DNA from: JADKCL01 sp046050405
GTDB taxonomy: Bacteria; Bacteroidota; Bacteroidia; J057; JADKCL01
Length of the DNA stretch: 5,959 nucleotides
NCBI GenBank assembly: GCA_046050405.1
Contig: JBJOPY010000137.1
Coordinates: 1 to 5,959 of the forward strand
Direction of reading: 5' to 3'
Positions 5,496 to 5,959 of this stretch are shown here, piece by piece. Position 1 is the stretch's first letter. Every line of letters begins with the position of its first letter. The notes beneath the pieces were generated by a model that ran no database searches, was not told the DNA's origin, and saw only the letters and a program-made list of their open reading frames with translations. Made by a program: the position numbers and the translations under genes.

Positions 5496-5959
5496 CTAAT
5501 AGTATTCCTCATCCGGGGCAGACCTGTAAATGGGAAATGTCCATCCGAACCGCAGCCCGGCGAGAAGGTCGAGCCTGCTGGCACCGTCCTTCACCCCCGT
5601 GTCGAAGTTGAGGTCACGCCGGCATCGTGTGAAGTTTTGGCTGAACTCCGCCCCGATGCAGAAGTTTGTCAATCGATTGTTGCCGAAGTAACGGTAGCCG
5701 AACCCTTGTACGAGGCCGAAGCCATTGGTGAGCCTGTCATACCCCTTGAGGTAGGGCTTCGAAAGGTAGGGGACGTTGTCACCGATCGCATGGATGGAGA
5801 CCTTGTGCTGGATGAATTGCCCCCCCAGCTCCACATAGATCCCGGAGTTGAGATTCTTCCTGCCGAGCACGAATACCTTTCCGGCGACGAACGGGATGAC
5901 GAATCCGCGTTCGAAAAATCGGACGGAATAGAAGCGGCCGTCGGCACCCAGGGCCATGG
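5496..5959 (-). CDS. Probable outer-membrane beta-barrel protein, C-terminal part (runs off window)
   Basis: The minus-strand frame is open from the window edge to a TAG at 5498-5496. The first Met, at 5957, is probably internal, because it opens directly into barrel-like sequence with no signal peptide, so the true start lies outside. The 153 visible residues alternate polar and hydrophobic or aromatic positions typical of amphipathic strands: GFVIPFVAGKVFVLG (18-32), LNSGIYVELGGQFIQHKVSIHAIG (36-59), GFGLVQGFGYRYFG (79-92), LTNFCIGAEFSQNF (96-109), and RLDLLAGLRFGWTFPIY (128-144), ending DEEYY with a C-terminal aromatic residue. It resembles uncharacterised Bacteroidota barrel proteins; I assign no specific family. 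Being upstream of kdtA suggests an envelope role, but the pairing may be incidental. Confidence 0.75.
   Translation of the reverse strand, partial: MALGADGRFYSVRFFERGFVIPFVAGKVFVLGRKNLNSGIYVELGGQFIQHKVSIHAIGDNVPYLSKPYLKGYDRLTNGFGLVQGFGYRYFGNNRLTNFCIGAEFSQNFTRCRRDLNFDTGVKDGASRLDLLAGLRFGWTFPIYRSAPDEEYY

Noticed and set aside
5204..5611. Plus-strand open frame of 135 codons across the kdtA start and the barrel gene
   Set aside because: Rich in Arg, Ser and Pro, as expected of an antisense frame in GC-rich DNA; no start signal or domain.

Overview
The window looks like a chromosomal segment of a member of the Bacteroidota. This rests on the style of the ThiL, NadA and KdtA proteins, on weak Shine-Dalgarno sites, and on -7 elements of the TAnnTTTG type. 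Every gene is housekeeping or envelope-related. I see no IS element, phage gene, CRISPR array, tRNA or rRNA.

Left arm (1-1446, minus strand): the 5' part of thiL (thiamine-monophosphate kinase), cut by the window edge, lies 42 bp downstream of a complete nadA (quinolinate synthase). They are probably co-transcribed as nadA-thiL, a cofactor pair serving NAD and thiamine diphosphate synthesis.

Centre (1447-1914): a 468-bp non-coding, divergent region. It holds an unusually dense set of DnaA-box-like 9-mers: six differ from TTATCCACA by one base and four more by two. Two of these boxes flank a 57-bp AT-rich stretch, and several pairs form inverted repeats. Genes point away on both sides. By hand count, G-minus-C on the + strand goes from negative on the left to positive on the right, even across a right-hand gene coded on the minus strand. 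I read this as a candidate chromosomal replication origin (oriC), located between nadA and selU with no dnaA in view. It is the most interesting item here.

Right arm (1915-5959): selU/mnmH (tRNA 2-selenouridine synthase) on the plus strand is followed by a secreted protein of unknown function with degenerate YD/RHS-like repeats, also on the plus strand. That gene ends convergently with kdtA/waaA (Kdo transferase of lipid A synthesis) on the minus strand, overlapping it by 19 bp. Upstream of kdtA on the minus strand is the C-terminal part of a probable outer-membrane beta-barrel protein that runs off the window. KdtA and a barrel protein both imply a Gram-negative envelope with Kdo-containing lipopolysaccharide.
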